A DNA stretch of 64,000 bases from Pseudomonas sp. JM0905a (GCF_014700075.1 NZ_JACXBU010000001.1:124001-188000); one strand, 5' to 3'; positions 1-9,459 are shown, counted from the stretch's first letter. Numbers and translations: made by a program. Notes: generated by a model from the letters alone, not told the origin.

Positions 1-144
1 GCCATGGCCCGGCAAGTCCTGGAAATCCTTGTGTCGGGGAGCCGGACCATCCGACAGGAAAACCGACCGGCCCGACTCGTTGTGACCGGTCACCACTCTT
101 CTCACTTTCATGCTCGACACCACTCCGGTGGATCGGATGGAAAT

Positions 145-172
145 GCCGGGCGGAGCTCAGACTCCGCCCGGC
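145..172 (-). terminator. Hairpin terminator after the dehydrogenase gene
   Basis: Perfect 11-bp stem GCCGGGCGGAG / CTCCGCCCGGC with a 6-nt loop, 7 bases beyond the stop codon of the leftward dehydrogenase gene. The T-tract on the minus strand is short (ATTTCC), so it may be a weak intrinsic terminator. Confidence 0.6.
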
Positions 173-178
173 ACCGGC

Positions 179-1291
179 TCAGGGCGCGATGACGTAGTTG
201 CTGAAGCCGCCGTTGCGGTTCTCGATCCCGCTGATCGCCTGGTTGACTTGCTCCAAGGGGAAGACGTTGTGTTCGAAGAACGATAGGTCTAGCGCTCCCG
301 ATTCCACCATGTCGGCCATTTCCTGGCCTTGCCCCGTGGTGAACCAGGCAGAGCCGCTGACATTGATGTCGTTGTCCATGATCCAGTGCAGGTCGAGCGG
401 TACTTCGCCGGCCACGGCACCGATGTTTACCAGGTGACCAGATCGGTGGAGCGAACGCAGGGCGTCTACCAGCGGCTCGTAGGAGGCGCCCGGGCCGAGG
501 GCATCAATTACCGCATCGACGCCTTCACCGCGGGTGACCTGATTCGCCCACTCGGCGATGGAGCCGTTGCCCAGGTTGTGGATCTCAATGCGGCCCGGTG
601 CAGCCAGATCCTTGACCCGCTGGAACAGCGACTCATTGCGCGCGGTGCCGAGGATCTTGCGTGCGCCCATGGCCAATGCCAGGGCAACAGCGCCGAGGCC
701 CAGAGTGCCGCTGATACCGTTGATTAGCACCGTGCTGCCAGGACCGACGTTCGCTTTCTTCAGCGCGCGGTATGCAGTACCCAGGTAACCCAGTCGTGCG
801 GCGGTTTCGAAGCTCAAGTTGTCCGGTAGTTTCACCAGGCTGTACTGGGGCGCCGGCATGTACTCGCACAGTCCGCCATAGGGGTAGTGCTCGAACATCT
901 GCGGGCTGCGTGCAGTGAAGCCGAAGTAGCCGTTGAAGGTGTAGGCGCTGCAGCCGGTGGTATTGCCGGCGCGGCAAGCACGGCAGGAACCGCAGTAACG
1001 TGCCGGATTCACGTAAACGCGATCGCCGGGCTTGAAGTCGTAAACCTGTTCACCCACCTGTTCGACCACACCAGTCGGGTCGAGGCCAAAGATGGCAGGG
1101 AGTTTCGGCAGAGGCAGATGAGGGAACCAGGTGGTCCAGTTGGTCAGGATGTTGTGCAGGTTCGGCACGATACCGCAGGCCTTGACCCGTACCAGTACCT
1201 CAGTGGGACGAATGGAAGGAACGGGAATGTTTTCCAGCTCCATGGGTTTGCCGCATTCGTACATACGGGCAGCACGCATCATCTTCGTCAT
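179..1291 (-). CDS. Zinc-type medium-chain alcohol dehydrogenase
   Basis: A 370-residue MDR-superfamily NAD(P)-dependent alcohol dehydrogenase, cytosolic. The N-terminal GroES-like part carries the structural-zinc type cluster CGSCRACRAGNTTGC, followed by a Rossmann part with a GISGTLGLGA nucleotide-binding loop. The likely role is oxidation of an alcohol or reduction of an aldehyde intermediate of the neighbouring catabolic pathway. I chose the ATG at 1291 because GGAG lies six bases upstream; an in-frame ATG at 1303 has no such site. It is transcribed leftward, downstream of the AA_synth gene, and probably in the same transcript. The family is clear but the substrate is not predictable. Confidence 0.85.
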   Translation of the reverse strand: MTKMMRAARMYECGKPMELENIPVPSIRPTEVLVRVKACGIVPNLHNILTNWTTWFPHLPLPKLPAIFGLDPTGVVEQVGEQVYDFKPGDRVYVNPARYCGSCRACRAGNTTGCSAYTFNGYFGFTARSPQMFEHYPYGGLCEYMPAPQYSLVKLPDNLSFETAARLGYLGTAYRALKKANVGPGSTVLINGISGTLGLGAVALALAMGARKILGTARNESLFQRVKDLAAPGRIEIHNLGNGSIAEWANQVTRGEGVDAVIDALGPGASYEPLVDALRSLHRSGHLVNIGAVAGEVPLDLHWIMDNDINVSGSAWFTTGQGQEMADMVESGALDLSFFEHNVFPLEQVNQAISGIENRNGGFSNYVIAP

Positions 1292-1372
1292 GGGTAACTC
1301 CAACTCTTGTTCTTGTTTTGCAGATACGCCCCGGCAACTCGCCGAGACTTGTCGTTGTGTGTGGGCCGCGCG

Positions 1373-1954
1373 CTAGCGAAGACCATCCTCGCCTTTAACG
1401 TCGGCCGCAGCCAGGCCTCCCAGACGCGCGTGGATCCGTCCACCCGTGGCCATCGCGAGGCCAAATGCAATTTCGTTGCGACGCGGACCATCCCAGAGGG
1501 TCATTTCGGCGACGCCAAAGTGGCTGCGTACGTAGGCCGCCTGGATATGCCCCAGCGGCAGTATCAGACGGCACCCGGGACCACCGATGGTCTTGGCGGA
1601 CGGCACGATAGCCTTGGGTTCGCCGAGGGCTTCACGCATTGCCCAGCCACCGGCTTCGTGCCAGACCGCGCCGTGTTCCAGTTCGCCATCCTCACCCACG
1701 ATGGCCGCTTTGCCATAGGCCTGGACCATCTCCTTACCACCCAGCGCCTGGATCAGTCGTCCCGAGAGATCACGGCCGAGCATGCGCAGCTCCTGCATGA
1801 ACGGCAGCAGGTCTTCCTCGTAGCGCCCAGCGTAAGGGTTTTCGATAACCGCGACTGCGACGGCAACGCGCAGCGGTTGAGTGGCCAGCGGGCCGCCTTC
1901 ATGGAGAACCTCCTCCACGTCCAGTTTGTATTTGCGGACTTTCACCAAAGACAT
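1373..1954 (-). CDS. Amino acid synthesis (AA_synth / DUF1185) family protein
   Basis: A 193-residue protein of the AA_synth family, a small fold whose members often sit in aromatic and amide catabolic clusters. The family name is historical and the biochemical role is not established. Seen here: an ENPYAGRYEEDLLPF start region, a GGPGCRLILPLGH segment and a DGPRRNEIAFGLAMATGGR C-terminal region, all typical of the family as I remember it. It is divergent from the FAH-family gene across a region holding the TTTTGTGCACAAAA operator, so both directions may be controlled by the local GntR regulator. Confidence 0.8.
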   Translation of the reverse strand: MSLVKVRKYKLDVEEVLHEGGPLATQPLRVAVAVAVIENPYAGRYEEDLLPFMQELRMLGRDLSGRLIQALGGKEMVQAYGKAAIVGEDGELEHGAVWHEAGGWAMREALGEPKAIVPSAKTIGGPGCRLILPLGHIQAAYVRSHFGVAEMTLWDGPRRNEIAFGLAMATGGRIHARLGGLAAADVKGEDGLR

Positions 1955-2044
1955 GCTCGTTCTCCTGCTGGTACTGCCGGGAAAGTTTTTCGTGATGGGG
2001 CTTCCGCATTATGCATCTTATGATTTACTGTGCAAGAAATTATG

Positions 2045-2058
2045 TTTTGTGCACAAAA
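2045..2058. promoter_or_regulatory. Candidate GntR operator in the divergent promoter
   Basis: Perfect 14-bp palindrome TTTTGTGCACAAAA, 20 bp before the FAH-family start and about 90 bp from the divergent AA_synth start. A half-site TGTGCAA lies just upstream near 2029. Close variants occur before the GntR gene and before the HbpS-like gene, so this is inferred to be the binding site of the GntR/FCD regulator at 6776-7462. Confidence 0.65.
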
Positions 2059-2078
2059 ACAATGAGGAGGACACCCCA

Positions 2079-2930
2079 ATGAAACTCATCTCTTACCAGC
2101 ACAGCGGTCGCCCCAGCTTCGGCGCCGTCGTGGGGGACCGGGTCGTGGATCTGGCCAGGCATCTGCCTGGTGTGCCTGATCTGGCTGCTCTGATCGCCAA
2201 TCCCGAAAAGCTGGCTCAGGCCAAGCTGTTGGCGGCCAACGCCACCACCGATCATGCACTGGATGAAGTGCGCCTTGACCCGGTCATTCCAGCGCCCGGC
2301 AAGATCATCTGTGTTGGCATCAACTACGTGGCCCACGCCGAGGAGGCGGGTCGCAAGGTGGGCAACCACCCGGTCATCTTCCAGCGCTTTGCCGAAACGC
2401 TGCTGGCACACGACGCTCCGCTGGTGCGCCCCTCGGTCTCCAAGGAGTTCGACTTCGAAGCCGAGCTGGCTGTGGTGATCGGCAAAGGCGGGTCGCACAT
2501 CGCTCCGGAAGACGCGATGGAGCATGTCGCTGGCTATACCTGCTTCAACGACGCCAGCGTTCGCGACTGGCAGTTCCATACCCATCAATACGGCATGGGC
2601 AAGACGTTCCGCAGTACTGGCTCGCTGGGCCCATGGCTGGTGACGGCGGACGAAATCACCGACTATCGAGAGCTCCAGGTTCGCGGCATTCTCAACGGTG
2701 AACAGATGCAAGAAGGCAGCCTGTCCGAGTTGGCATTCGATATCCCCCACCTGATTTCGTACGTCTCGCAGGCGCTGGACTGGAACCCTGGCGACATCCT
2801 CGCCACCGGCACCCCGAGCGGGATCGGCTTTAAGCGTACGCCGCCGATCTTCCTCAAGCCCGGCGATGTGTTCGAGGTGGTGATCACGCAGATCGGCACG
2901 CTTTCGAACCCCGTTATCGACGAAGTCTGA
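2079..2930 (+). CDS. Fumarylacetoacetate hydrolase (FAH) family protein
   Basis: A 283-residue FAH-superfamily enzyme, a divalent-metal-dependent C-C hydrolase, hydratase or isomerase acting on dioxo-acid ring-cleavage products. Seen: an N-terminal lid region of about 70 residues, GINYVAHAEE, the metal-ligand stretch FDFEAELAVVIGKGG, RDWQ, and the C-terminal ATGTPSGIGF signature. The start is the ATG at 2079, preceded by GAGGAGG; the longer upstream frame crosses the operator and is not coding. It is first in a rightward operon with the VOC protein, aldehyde dehydrogenase and flavin monooxygenase. This fits cleavage of a product made by the VOC protein. It could alternatively act as an acylpyruvase or isomerase. 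Confidence 0.88.
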   Translation: MKLISYQHSGRPSFGAVVGDRVVDLARHLPGVPDLAALIANPEKLAQAKLLAANATTDHALDEVRLDPVIPAPGKIICVGINYVAHAEEAGRKVGNHPVIFQRFAETLLAHDAPLVRPSVSKEFDFEAELAVVIGKGGSHIAPEDAMEHVAGYTCFNDASVRDWQFHTHQYGMGKTFRSTGSLGPWLVTADEITDYRELQVRGILNGEQMQEGSLSELAFDIPHLISYVSQALDWNPGDILATGTPSGIGFKRTPPIFLKPGDVFEVVITQIGTLSNPVIDEV

Positions 2931-2967
2931 GCTTCCCCCCAACTATCACAAGAACGGGACATTCCTC

Positions 2968-3525
2968 ATGGCCACTCTTCCCCGGATCAACTTCACCCAT
3001 ACGGGCACTTTCTGTGCCGACCTGGACAACATGGTCGAGTTCTACTGCCAGAAACTCGGCTTCATCGTCAGTGACAAAGGTGTGGCCTCCACCGGCCACC
3101 GCCTCTTTTTCATGACCCAGAACTCCGAGGTCCACCACCAACTTGTGCTGTTTGATGGAAAGCCCACCGATCTGCCATTCAACCCCATCAACCAGCTGTC
3201 TTTCCTCCTCGACTCCCTGGACGACCTGAAGAGCTACTACGCCTTCGCCAAGGCCAACGGTATCCAGAACATCGACCAGGTTGACCATGGCAATGCCTGG
3301 TCCATGTACTTCAAGGACCCTGAGGGCAATCCGATCGAGATGTACGTGGATTCGCCCTTCTACACCGCGCAGCCATGCCGCGAGCCGCTGGACCTGGACC
3401 AGAGCAGCGAGGAGATCCTGGCGCGCACCGAGGCCATGTGCCGACGTCGTCCGGGCTTCCAGACACGCGAAGAATGGATGCAATCAATCAGCGAGCGCAT
3501 CGCCGAGCAGCGCGTTCGTTGGTAA
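2968..3525 (+). CDS. VOC family protein, extradiol-dioxygenase-like
   Basis: A 185-residue vicinal-oxygen-chelate fold protein. Candidate metal ligands are the His of INFTHTG, the HH pair of EVHHQLVLF and the Glu of DPEGNPIEMYVD. These match the 2-His-1-Glu arrangement of extradiol ring-cleavage dioxygenases and glyoxalases. A C-terminal extension of about 55 residues after the VOC core (DQSSEEILARTE...REEWMQ) is typical of dioxygenase-like members in catabolic operons. It lies 37 bp after the FAH gene in the same operon. Cleavage of a catecholic or gentisate-like ring is inferred from context; glyoxalase activity is the alternative. Confidence 0.8.
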   Translation: MATLPRINFTHTGTFCADLDNMVEFYCQKLGFIVSDKGVASTGHRLFFMTQNSEVHHQLVLFDGKPTDLPFNPINQLSFLLDSLDDLKSYYAFAKANGIQNIDQVDHGNAWSMYFKDPEGNPIEMYVDSPFYTAQPCREPLDLDQSSEEILARTEAMCRRRPGFQTREEWMQSISERIAEQRVRW

Positions 3526-3579
3526 TCCAATCCGTGCGGCCCCCAGGGGCCGCACGTCACCGCGGGTAGAGCGTTGGCT

Positions 3580-5010
3580 ATGCATAAGAACTTCATTGAT
3601 GGGACATGGTGCGCAGGGACGAACGTGCGCGAGAACCTGAATCCCTCTGACATTACCGACCTGGTCGGGCTGTATGCGCAGGCCGACTTTCAACAGACGC
3701 AACTGGCAATCCAGGCCGCCGTGCAAGCACAACCGCAGTGGGTTGCCGTTGGTGCGCAACGACGCGCTGAAGCCCTTGATCGTGTCGGTACCGAAATACT
3801 CGCCCGACGAGAGGAACTCGGACGGCTGCTGGCCCGGGAAGAAGGTAAGGTGCTGTCCGAGGCGATCACGGAAGCGAGTCGCGCCGGGCATATCTTCAAG
3901 TTCTTCGCCGGAGAGGCGCTCAGGATGTCCGGCGAACACCTGGAGTCTGTCCGACCAGGCATCGAGGTCGACATTCTTCGCCAGCCGGTTGGCGTGGTGG
4001 GCATCATCACGCCGTGGAACTTCCCCATCGCCATTCCTGCCTGGAAGATCGCGCCGGCACTCGCCTACGGGAACAGCGTTGTGTTCAAGCCAGCTGACCT
4101 GGTGCCCGGCAGCGCCTGGGCTCTGGCGGAAATCATCAGCCGCGCCGGTCTTCCGCCCGGCACCTTCAATCTCGTGATGGGGCGCGGCAGTGTCGTTGGG
4201 CAGGCACTGGCTGAATCTGCTGACGTGCGGGCAATCAGCTTCACAGGGTCCACTTCCACCGGCCGCCAGCTGATGCAAGTCGCCGGCACCCGGCTGGCAC
4301 GTCTGCAGTTGGAGATGGGGGGCAAGAATCCACTGGTGGTACTGGATGACGCCGACCTTGATCAGGCCGTGGAATGTGCGGTGCAGGGAGCCTACTTCTC
4401 GACCGGACAGCGATGCACGGCCTCGTCCCGTTTCGTCGTGGAGAAAGGCATCTATCAGCGCTTCATCGAGGCCGTTGAGGTTCGCCTCGACGAACTCCGG
4501 GTTGGCCATGCGCTGCACGATGACACCCACATCGGCCCGGTTGCGGAAGCCGGACAGCTCCGTCAGAACCTCGACTATGTGGACATCGGCCAGGCTGAGG
4601 GCGCCCGACTCGTATATGGGGGACAGCCGTTGAGCAGGCAGACGGAGGGCTACTACATGAGTCCCGCACTCTTCGTCGACGCGGACGCGGACATGCGCAT
4701 CGCGCAGGAGGAGATCTTCGGCCCGGTCGCATGCGTCGTTCCAGCCGACAACTATGAGCACGCCCTGGACATCGCCAATGGCACCCAGTTCGGCCTGTCT
4801 GCCGGGATTTGTACGCGCTCGCTGAAGCATGCCACGCACTTCAAGCGACATGTGCAGAGCGGCATGGTGATGGTGAACACACCGACGGCTGGCGTGGACT
4901 ACCACGTGCCTTTCGGTGGCACCAAAGCCTCCAGCTACGGCCCCCGAGAACAAGGCCATCAGGCCATGGAGTTCTTCACAACAGTGAAGACCGCCTACAC
5001 CCAAGCCTGA
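3580..5010 (+). CDS. NAD(P)-dependent aldehyde dehydrogenase
   Basis: A 476-residue ALDH-superfamily enzyme oxidising an aldehyde or semialdehyde to the acid. Seen: the oxyanion Asn in PWNFP (about residue 147), the catalytic Glu in LEMGGKNP (E245) and the catalytic Cys in TGQRCTASSR (C279), plus the C-terminal PFGGTKASSYG signature. I chose the ATG at 3580, which has GTAGAG about 8 bases upstream; a TTG six bases before it is in frame and possible. It belongs to the FAH/VOC/monooxygenase operon. The closest known activities would be ketoglutarate- or succinate-semialdehyde oxidation, which is not provable here. Confidence 0.9.
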   Translation: MHKNFIDGTWCAGTNVRENLNPSDITDLVGLYAQADFQQTQLAIQAAVQAQPQWVAVGAQRRAEALDRVGTEILARREELGRLLAREEGKVLSEAITEASRAGHIFKFFAGEALRMSGEHLESVRPGIEVDILRQPVGVVGIITPWNFPIAIPAWKIAPALAYGNSVVFKPADLVPGSAWALAEIISRAGLPPGTFNLVMGRGSVVGQALAESADVRAISFTGSTSTGRQLMQVAGTRLARLQLEMGGKNPLVVLDDADLDQAVECAVQGAYFSTGQRCTASSRFVVEKGIYQRFIEAVEVRLDELRVGHALHDDTHIGPVAEAGQLRQNLDYVDIGQAEGARLVYGGQPLSRQTEGYYMSPALFVDADADMRIAQEEIFGPVACVVPADNYEHALDIANGTQFGLSAGICTRSLKHATHFKRHVQSGMVMVNTPTAGVDYHVPFGGTKASSYGPREQGHQAMEFFTTVKTAYTQA

Positions 5011-5054
5011 GCACAGCGCTCGGCCTCGACGACAACAACAAGATGGTAACCACT

Positions 5055-6617
5055 ATGAATTACGACCTGATCATCGTGGGCATGGGCCCCGTCGGCGCAA
5101 CTGCTGCCAACCTCGCCGGACAGTGGGGACTGAAGACCCTGGTTCTGGACAAGAGCGACACCATCTACCAGAACCCCAGGGCAATGGGCTTCGACCAGGA
5201 AGCCATGCGTACCTTCGACAACATCGGTCTGGCCGATGCGATCGAATCCCACGTCATGCCCTACCGGGCCTCGCACTACATCAATCACGAAGGGCAACCA
5301 ATCAAGCGTATCGAGGCGGCCAAGGCGCCATACGCGCTCGGCTGGGCCCCTAACTACGTGTTCTCTCAACCGCCGCTTGAACGCGCCCTTCGCGAAAACA
5401 TTCAGTTCTTCGGCAATGTCGAAGTCAGGCTGGGGTGCGAAGTGCAGGACGTCTCTGAGACCAACGGCGTATCCCGCGTTCGACTTCTCCGCAAAGATGG
5501 CTCGACCGAGGAGCTGACGAGTACCTACGTACTGGCCTGCGACGGTGGTACCAGTGCAATCCGGACCCGCCTGCAGCTGCAGATGGAGGACCTGGCTTTT
5601 GACGAGCCCTGGCTGGTCGTGGATGTGCTGCTCAAGGAGGGCGCCGGCGCCAGGCTCCCCGACACCAACGTGCAGTATTGCGATACCGAGCGGCCAAGCA
5701 CCTTCGTCGTCGGTCCAGGCCGGCATCGGCGCTGGGAGTTCATGATCAATCCAGGTGAGACACCTGCCGACATCATCCGGACTGAGTCGATCCAGCAGCT
5801 GATCTCGCGTTGGCTGTCCGCCGACGAATATGACATCTGGCGCGCATCGACCTATCGCTTCCACGCGCTGATTCTTGAGCGCTGGCGAGTGGGCAACCTG
5901 CTGTTCATGGGTGATGCCGCCCATATGACGCCCCCGTTCCTGGCGCAAGGCATGTGTCAGGGGATTCGTGACGCGATGAACCTGATTTGGAAACTCGCCC
6001 TCGTTCGCCGCGGCCAAGCCGCGCCAACGCTGCTCGATTCCTACCAGGTAGAGCGCATTCCCCATGTGCGACGCACCACCGAAGTAGCCAAGGAATTCGG
6101 TCAGACCATCTGTGAGCGGGATCCACAACGCGCTCGGGAACGCGATGAGCGCCTCAAGGCGGAGATGCGTGCGAATCCGGGTGGCACCGTTCGCCAGTCC
6201 CTCATCCCGGGTCTTGTGGGGGGCTTCATCGACCGCCAGGCGCCCGCCGGTGAGCTGTTTCCACAACCGCGGGTGATTAACTGCCTGGGTGAGGAGAACC
6301 TGCTGGATCGCTTTACCGGACAGCAGTTCCGGGTGGTCGTGGCGGAGTCGTTCGATCGCCCGGACGAACTGGTCGCGCAACTGGAGCACCGCCTCGCGAA
6401 TCGAACGCTGCCCATTACCCTGGTGCGGCTGACCTCGGAGGATCCCCAGGAAGAGCATCAGTACCGCGAGTTGGACGACGTACTGGGGGACTGGATGGCC
6501 AAGAAAGGCTGCACGGTGTTGCTGGTCCGCCCCGATCATTATGTATACGGCGGTGCGAGGACACTGGAAGAGGCCATCGCACTGTTTGATGACTGCCTGG
6601 AGGGCCTGGGAGTTTGA
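5055..6617 (+). CDS. FAD-dependent aromatic monooxygenase (MhpA-like)
   Basis: A 520-residue class A flavoprotein hydroxylase of the 3-(3-hydroxyphenyl)propionate hydroxylase (MhpA) type, which adds one oxygen to a phenolic ring using NAD(P)H. Seen: the FAD-binding VGMGPVGATAANL at the N terminus, the LACDGGTSAIR motif in the middle, the GDAAHMTPPFLAQGMCQG motif that contacts FAD, and a C-terminal thioredoxin-like tail. The ATG at 5055 gives the usual family start (MNYDLIIVG); an in-frame ATG at 5043 is possible. As last gene of the operon, it would hydroxylate the ring before cleavage by the VOC protein. Confidence 0.88.
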   Translation: MNYDLIIVGMGPVGATAANLAGQWGLKTLVLDKSDTIYQNPRAMGFDQEAMRTFDNIGLADAIESHVMPYRASHYINHEGQPIKRIEAAKAPYALGWAPNYVFSQPPLERALRENIQFFGNVEVRLGCEVQDVSETNGVSRVRLLRKDGSTEELTSTYVLACDGGTSAIRTRLQLQMEDLAFDEPWLVVDVLLKEGAGARLPDTNVQYCDTERPSTFVVGPGRHRRWEFMINPGETPADIIRTESIQQLISRWLSADEYDIWRASTYRFHALILERWRVGNLLFMGDAAHMTPPFLAQGMCQGIRDAMNLIWKLALVRRGQAAPTLLDSYQVERIPHVRRTTEVAKEFGQTICERDPQRARERDERLKAEMRANPGGTVRQSLIPGLVGGFIDRQAPAGELFPQPRVINCLGEENLLDRFTGQQFRVVVAESFDRPDELVAQLEHRLANRTLPITLVRLTSEDPQEEHQYRELDDVLGDWMAKKGCTVLLVRPDHYVYGGARTLEEAIALFDDCLEGLGV

Positions 6618-6622
6618 GTGTG

Positions 6623-6658
6623 ACGCAGCTCCAGGTCGGTTTCGGAGCTGCGTTTTTT
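6623..6658 (+). terminator. Rho-independent terminator of the FAH operon
   Basis: Perfect 10-bp stem ACGCAGCTCC / GGAGCTGCGT with an 11-nt loop, followed by TTTTT, starting 6 bases after the monooxygenase stop codon. Confidence 0.9.
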
Positions 6659-6775
6659 CATCATCGGGTGCTCGACCGGAGCGCCCTGGCAAGTTCTCTC
6701 ACAAGGAGAACGTGCTTCCACCATAGAGCGTCACTTCAGTAGAAGTCCCATGCGCCCTACCCGGGCGCACGGGCA

Positions 6776-7462
6776 TTACTGGAGCGTGGAGTGATGCTGC
6801 AGCAGAACGTCGGATACCCGGTTCAGCGTGCCCTGGATATGCGCCCGAAGCATGGATACGGCTTTCTCTGAATCGCGAGCCAGCACGGTTTCCATGAGAC
6901 GCTTGTGCTCATCACCCTTTCTCCGTTCGACCTTGCGACGCAGGGCGCAAAAGCGACGGTAGCGCTCAGCACGATCGAATAGCGAATCGATCATTCCCAG
7001 CATCAACGGGGAAGGACAGGCCGACATCAGGGCAAAGTGAAAGGCCTTGTGGCGTGACGACCAGTCGTCGTCGAGCACAACACCAATGCTGCCCAGCTTC
7101 TTCTCGACCACGCCGAGACGGTGGTAGGCCCCCAGGACATCGGCTTCCCAAGCGTCGTCGCCGCAGCGAATTGAGTCGGCCAGGGCCTCGCCTTCCAGCA
7201 GGCTGCGCAGCCGGGTGATCTGCTCGAAATCATCGACCGACAATCCCGCCACGCGGAAACCCTTGTTCTCGCTGGCTTCGACAATACCCTCCTGCGCCAG
7301 GCGATTGAGCGCCTCGCGGATGGGAGAGCTGCTGAGGCCGTAGGACTTGGACAGCTCAGCGACCTTGAGTTTTTCTCCAGGCGCAAGTTCGCAGCAGATG
7401 ATGGAGCGCTTCATCTGCTGCAGCGCCACCTCGATCAGGGAGCCACTTTGTGGGGTTTGCAT
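6776..7462 (-). CDS. GntR-family (FCD/FadR subfamily) regulator
   Basis: A 228-residue DNA-binding regulator. The N-terminal winged helix (about residues 10-75) has the GntR signature KVAELSKSYGLSSSPIREAL, and the C-terminal all-helical FCD domain (about 85-215) usually binds a small acid, often with a metal. It is transcribed convergent to the FAH operon. An inverted repeat TGCACAAA-N6-TTTGTGCA lies 43-64 bp before its start, and related palindromes lie before the FAH and HbpS-like genes. This supports autoregulation and control of the flanking catabolic genes. Repression relieved by the substrate or an intermediate is typical of the family and is inferred here. Confidence 0.9.
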   Translation of the reverse strand: MQTPQSGSLIEVALQQMKRSIICCELAPGEKLKVAELSKSYGLSSSPIREALNRLAQEGIVEASENKGFRVAGLSVDDFEQITRLRSLLEGEALADSIRCGDDAWEADVLGAYHRLGVVEKKLGSIGVVLDDDWSSRHKAFHFALMSACPSPLMLGMIDSLFDRAERYRRFCALRRKVERRKGDEHKRLMETVLARDSEKAVSMLRAHIQGTLNRVSDVLLQHHSTLQ

Positions 7463-7504
7463 AGGGTGACGAGTCCATAGGGGGTTGCACGATAATGGAT
7501 TTTA

Positions 7505-7526
7505 TGCACAAAAATTCCTTTGTGCA
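7505..7526. promoter_or_regulatory. Candidate autoregulatory GntR operator
   Basis: Inverted repeat with perfect 8-bp arms TGCACAAA and TTTGTGCA separated by AATTCC, between the regulator start (7462) and the chemoreceptor stop (7543). It matches the half-site of the palindromes at 2045 and 9575. Confidence 0.65.
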
Positions 7527-7542
7527 ATTTTGTCTTTTCAAC

Positions 7543-9459
7543 TCACGACAAGGTGAAATGCTTCAGCACGACGCGCAGATGTTCTGCCAGTTGAGCCAGC
7601 TCTCGTGAGGCGCGCAGGAGCTGGTCGCTTTGCGACTTGCCTTGCTCCGCGGCCTCGCGGACCCGAATCATGCTCTGGCTGACATCACCCGACATACGGC
7701 TCTGCTCCTCGGTGGCGGCAGCGACCTGCAGGTTCATGGCATGGATGTTCGCAACATCCTCACTGACCCGTGCAAGCGCGCTGCTCGCCCTGGAAGAATG
7801 CTCCCGGGCGCGGGCTGAGTCCTGCCGTGCGCGTGTCACCCGGCGCAGGCCTTCCTTGCTCTCCCGCTGCAGCGCGTCAATCATTCCGGCGATCTCGCCT
7901 GCCGAGTCCTGGGTCCGATTGGCCAAGTTCCTGACCTCGTCAGCCACCACCGAGAAGCCGCACCCCATCTCCCCCGCCCTGGCCGCCTCGATTGCGGCAT
8001 TCAATGCCAGTAGGTTGGTCTGCTCGGCCAGGCTGCGGATGACCTCCAATACTCGACCGATGCGTTCGCTTTGCGCGTCGAGTTCAGCCATGCCCTGGCT
8101 CACTTCCTGGATCTGTTCATCCAGCAGATCGACCTGATGCATGACCGCAGAGGCGCTCTCGCTACCCTCCACGGCTTCCCGGCTCGCCGAACTGGCCGAT
8201 CCCGAGGCCTGCTCAGTGCGGGTCGCGACCTCCCGCAAGGATTCGCTCATGCGCAACATGGCCTCCAGCACACGGTCTGTCTCGTCCGATTGAGTCTCTG
8301 CCCCCGAGACCAGGTCCTCGGTGACCTGCGCCAGTGAACCGGCCGATCCCTCCAGTTGGACGCTGCCTCGCTCGATGCGACTGACAATGGCGTGCAGGCT
8401 GTCTTTCATGCGTCCCATTGCATCCAGGACTCGCCCCAGTTCGTCGCGACGCACAACCCGCACGGGGTGATGCAACTGACCGCTGGCTACCTGATTCACC
8501 ACTTCGGCGGTGTAGCGAAGCGGATGAATGATCTGCTGCCTGATCACCAGTGCCGCCCCAGTGCCGAAGACGAGCGTGAATGCGGCCATGGCTATCAGCC
8601 AGATGTAGACGTCTCGATTGAGCTGCTGCTGGCGACTGATTACGGACTGTCGCGCACTAGTGGCGATGCCCATCATCTCCCCGGCAAGCCGGTCCATTTC
8701 CAGTTCGGCTTCGTGGCTCGTCAGTGTGCTGGCTCGGTATTCATCGAATGCCGAGCGGTAGGCTTCCAGTGACCGCGAGGCGCGTTCCAACACCTCGCGC
8801 TGTTGAGCTGCTGCTCCCGCGGCCAGCGCCTGGGTAGAGGAGCGAAGATCACTCATCAGCAACACCCACTGGTCGTAGTTACCCTGGTCAGGGTTCCGGG
8901 CGTAAGTCCACTCGACGTTACGCAACGCCATCAGCTTGCGCATCAGTGCGGCTGCACCGTCCAGCAGCATCAGGGAGGAGCGTCCTTCAGCATCGTCGGT
9001 CATGGCTGACTCGATGAGGTCCTGTTCGACGCCCTCGAACCCGATGCGCGCTAAATCCGCCTCCCGTGACATGACCGTCTGTGTCCGATCGACTTGTTCA
9101 TGAGCTTCGGCCAGTCGCCCGAACTGCGTGAGATAGCGCTCGCAGGACTGAATCAGCGGCTGCATCACTTCGCCCATGGCGGACAGTTGTGTCGGAATCT
9201 CGCTGACCACTCGCCGCACCTCATCCCGGGCAGCCGCCGCGCCACTCAGTCGGTAGCTCTTCTCCTGAATGCGGGCGGAGAGAATTCCGGCATGTACGTC
9301 AGCGATGACCTGCAGACGCGACTCACCCTCGAATACGGCTTGCAGACTGACCAAGGCCACAACGGCCAGGCATGCGGCGAGCCCGCCGAGCAAGCTGAAA
9401 CCTACCGCCAGCAGTCCGCCAATGGACAGGCGCGACAGCGCCCTGGACACGATTTTCAT
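7543..9459 (-). CDS. Methyl-accepting chemotaxis protein, HBM sensor type
   Basis: A 638-residue transmembrane chemoreceptor. TM1 lies at about 16-38. The periplasmic part (about 40-285) is all-helical, with the [15 protein letters not shown] segment typical of helical bimodular (HBM) sensors such as McpS, which bind organic acids. TM2 is followed by HAMP and the cytoplasmic signalling hairpin. The hairpin tip reads [15 protein letters not shown], whereas most receptors have [15 protein letters not shown]: a conserved Arg is Cys (codon at 7960-7962). Its place between the regulator and the HbpS-like gene suggests it senses the pathway substrate or a related acid. Confidence 0.9.
   Translation of the reverse strand: MKIVSRALSRLSIGGLLAVGFSLLGGLAACLAVVALVSLQAVFEGESRLQVIADVHAGILSARIQEKSYRLSGAAAARDEVRRVVSEIPTQLSAMGEVMQPLIQSCERYLTQFGRLAEAHEQVDRTQTVMSREADLARIGFEGVEQDLIESAMTDDAEGRSSLMLLDGAAALMRKLMALRNVEWTYARNPDQGNYDQWVLLMSDLRSSTQALAAGAAAQQREVLERASRSLEAYRSAFDEYRASTLTSHEAELEMDRLAGEMMGIATSARQSVISRQQQLNRDVYIWLIAMAAFTLVFGTGAALVIRQQIIHPLRYTAEVVNQVASGQLHHPVRVVRRDELGRVLDAMGRMKDSLHAIVSRIERGSVQLEGSAGSLAQVTEDLVSGAETQSDETDRVLEAMLRMSESLREVATRTEQASGSASSASREAVEGSESASAVMHQVDLLDEQIQEVSQGMAELDAQSERIGRVLEVIRSLAEQTNLLALNAAIEAARAGEMGCGFSVVADEVRNLANRTQDSAGEIAGMIDALQRESKEGLRRVTRARQDSARAREHSSRASSALARVSEDVANIHAMNLQVAAATEEQSRMSGDVSQSMIRVREAAEQGKSQSDQLLRASRELAQLAEHLRVVLKHFTLS

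Noticed and set aside
1..178. 62-residue rightward frame at the left edge
   Set aside because: It overlaps the terminator hairpin of the leftward dehydrogenase and has no recognisable features.
3484..5004. Long leftward open frame opposite the aldehyde dehydrogenase
   Set aside because: A shadow of the real gene in high-GC DNA; no domain, and the plus-strand ALDH motifs are unambiguous. The same holds for long antisense frames at 4995-6692, 50644-52029 and 54209-55900.
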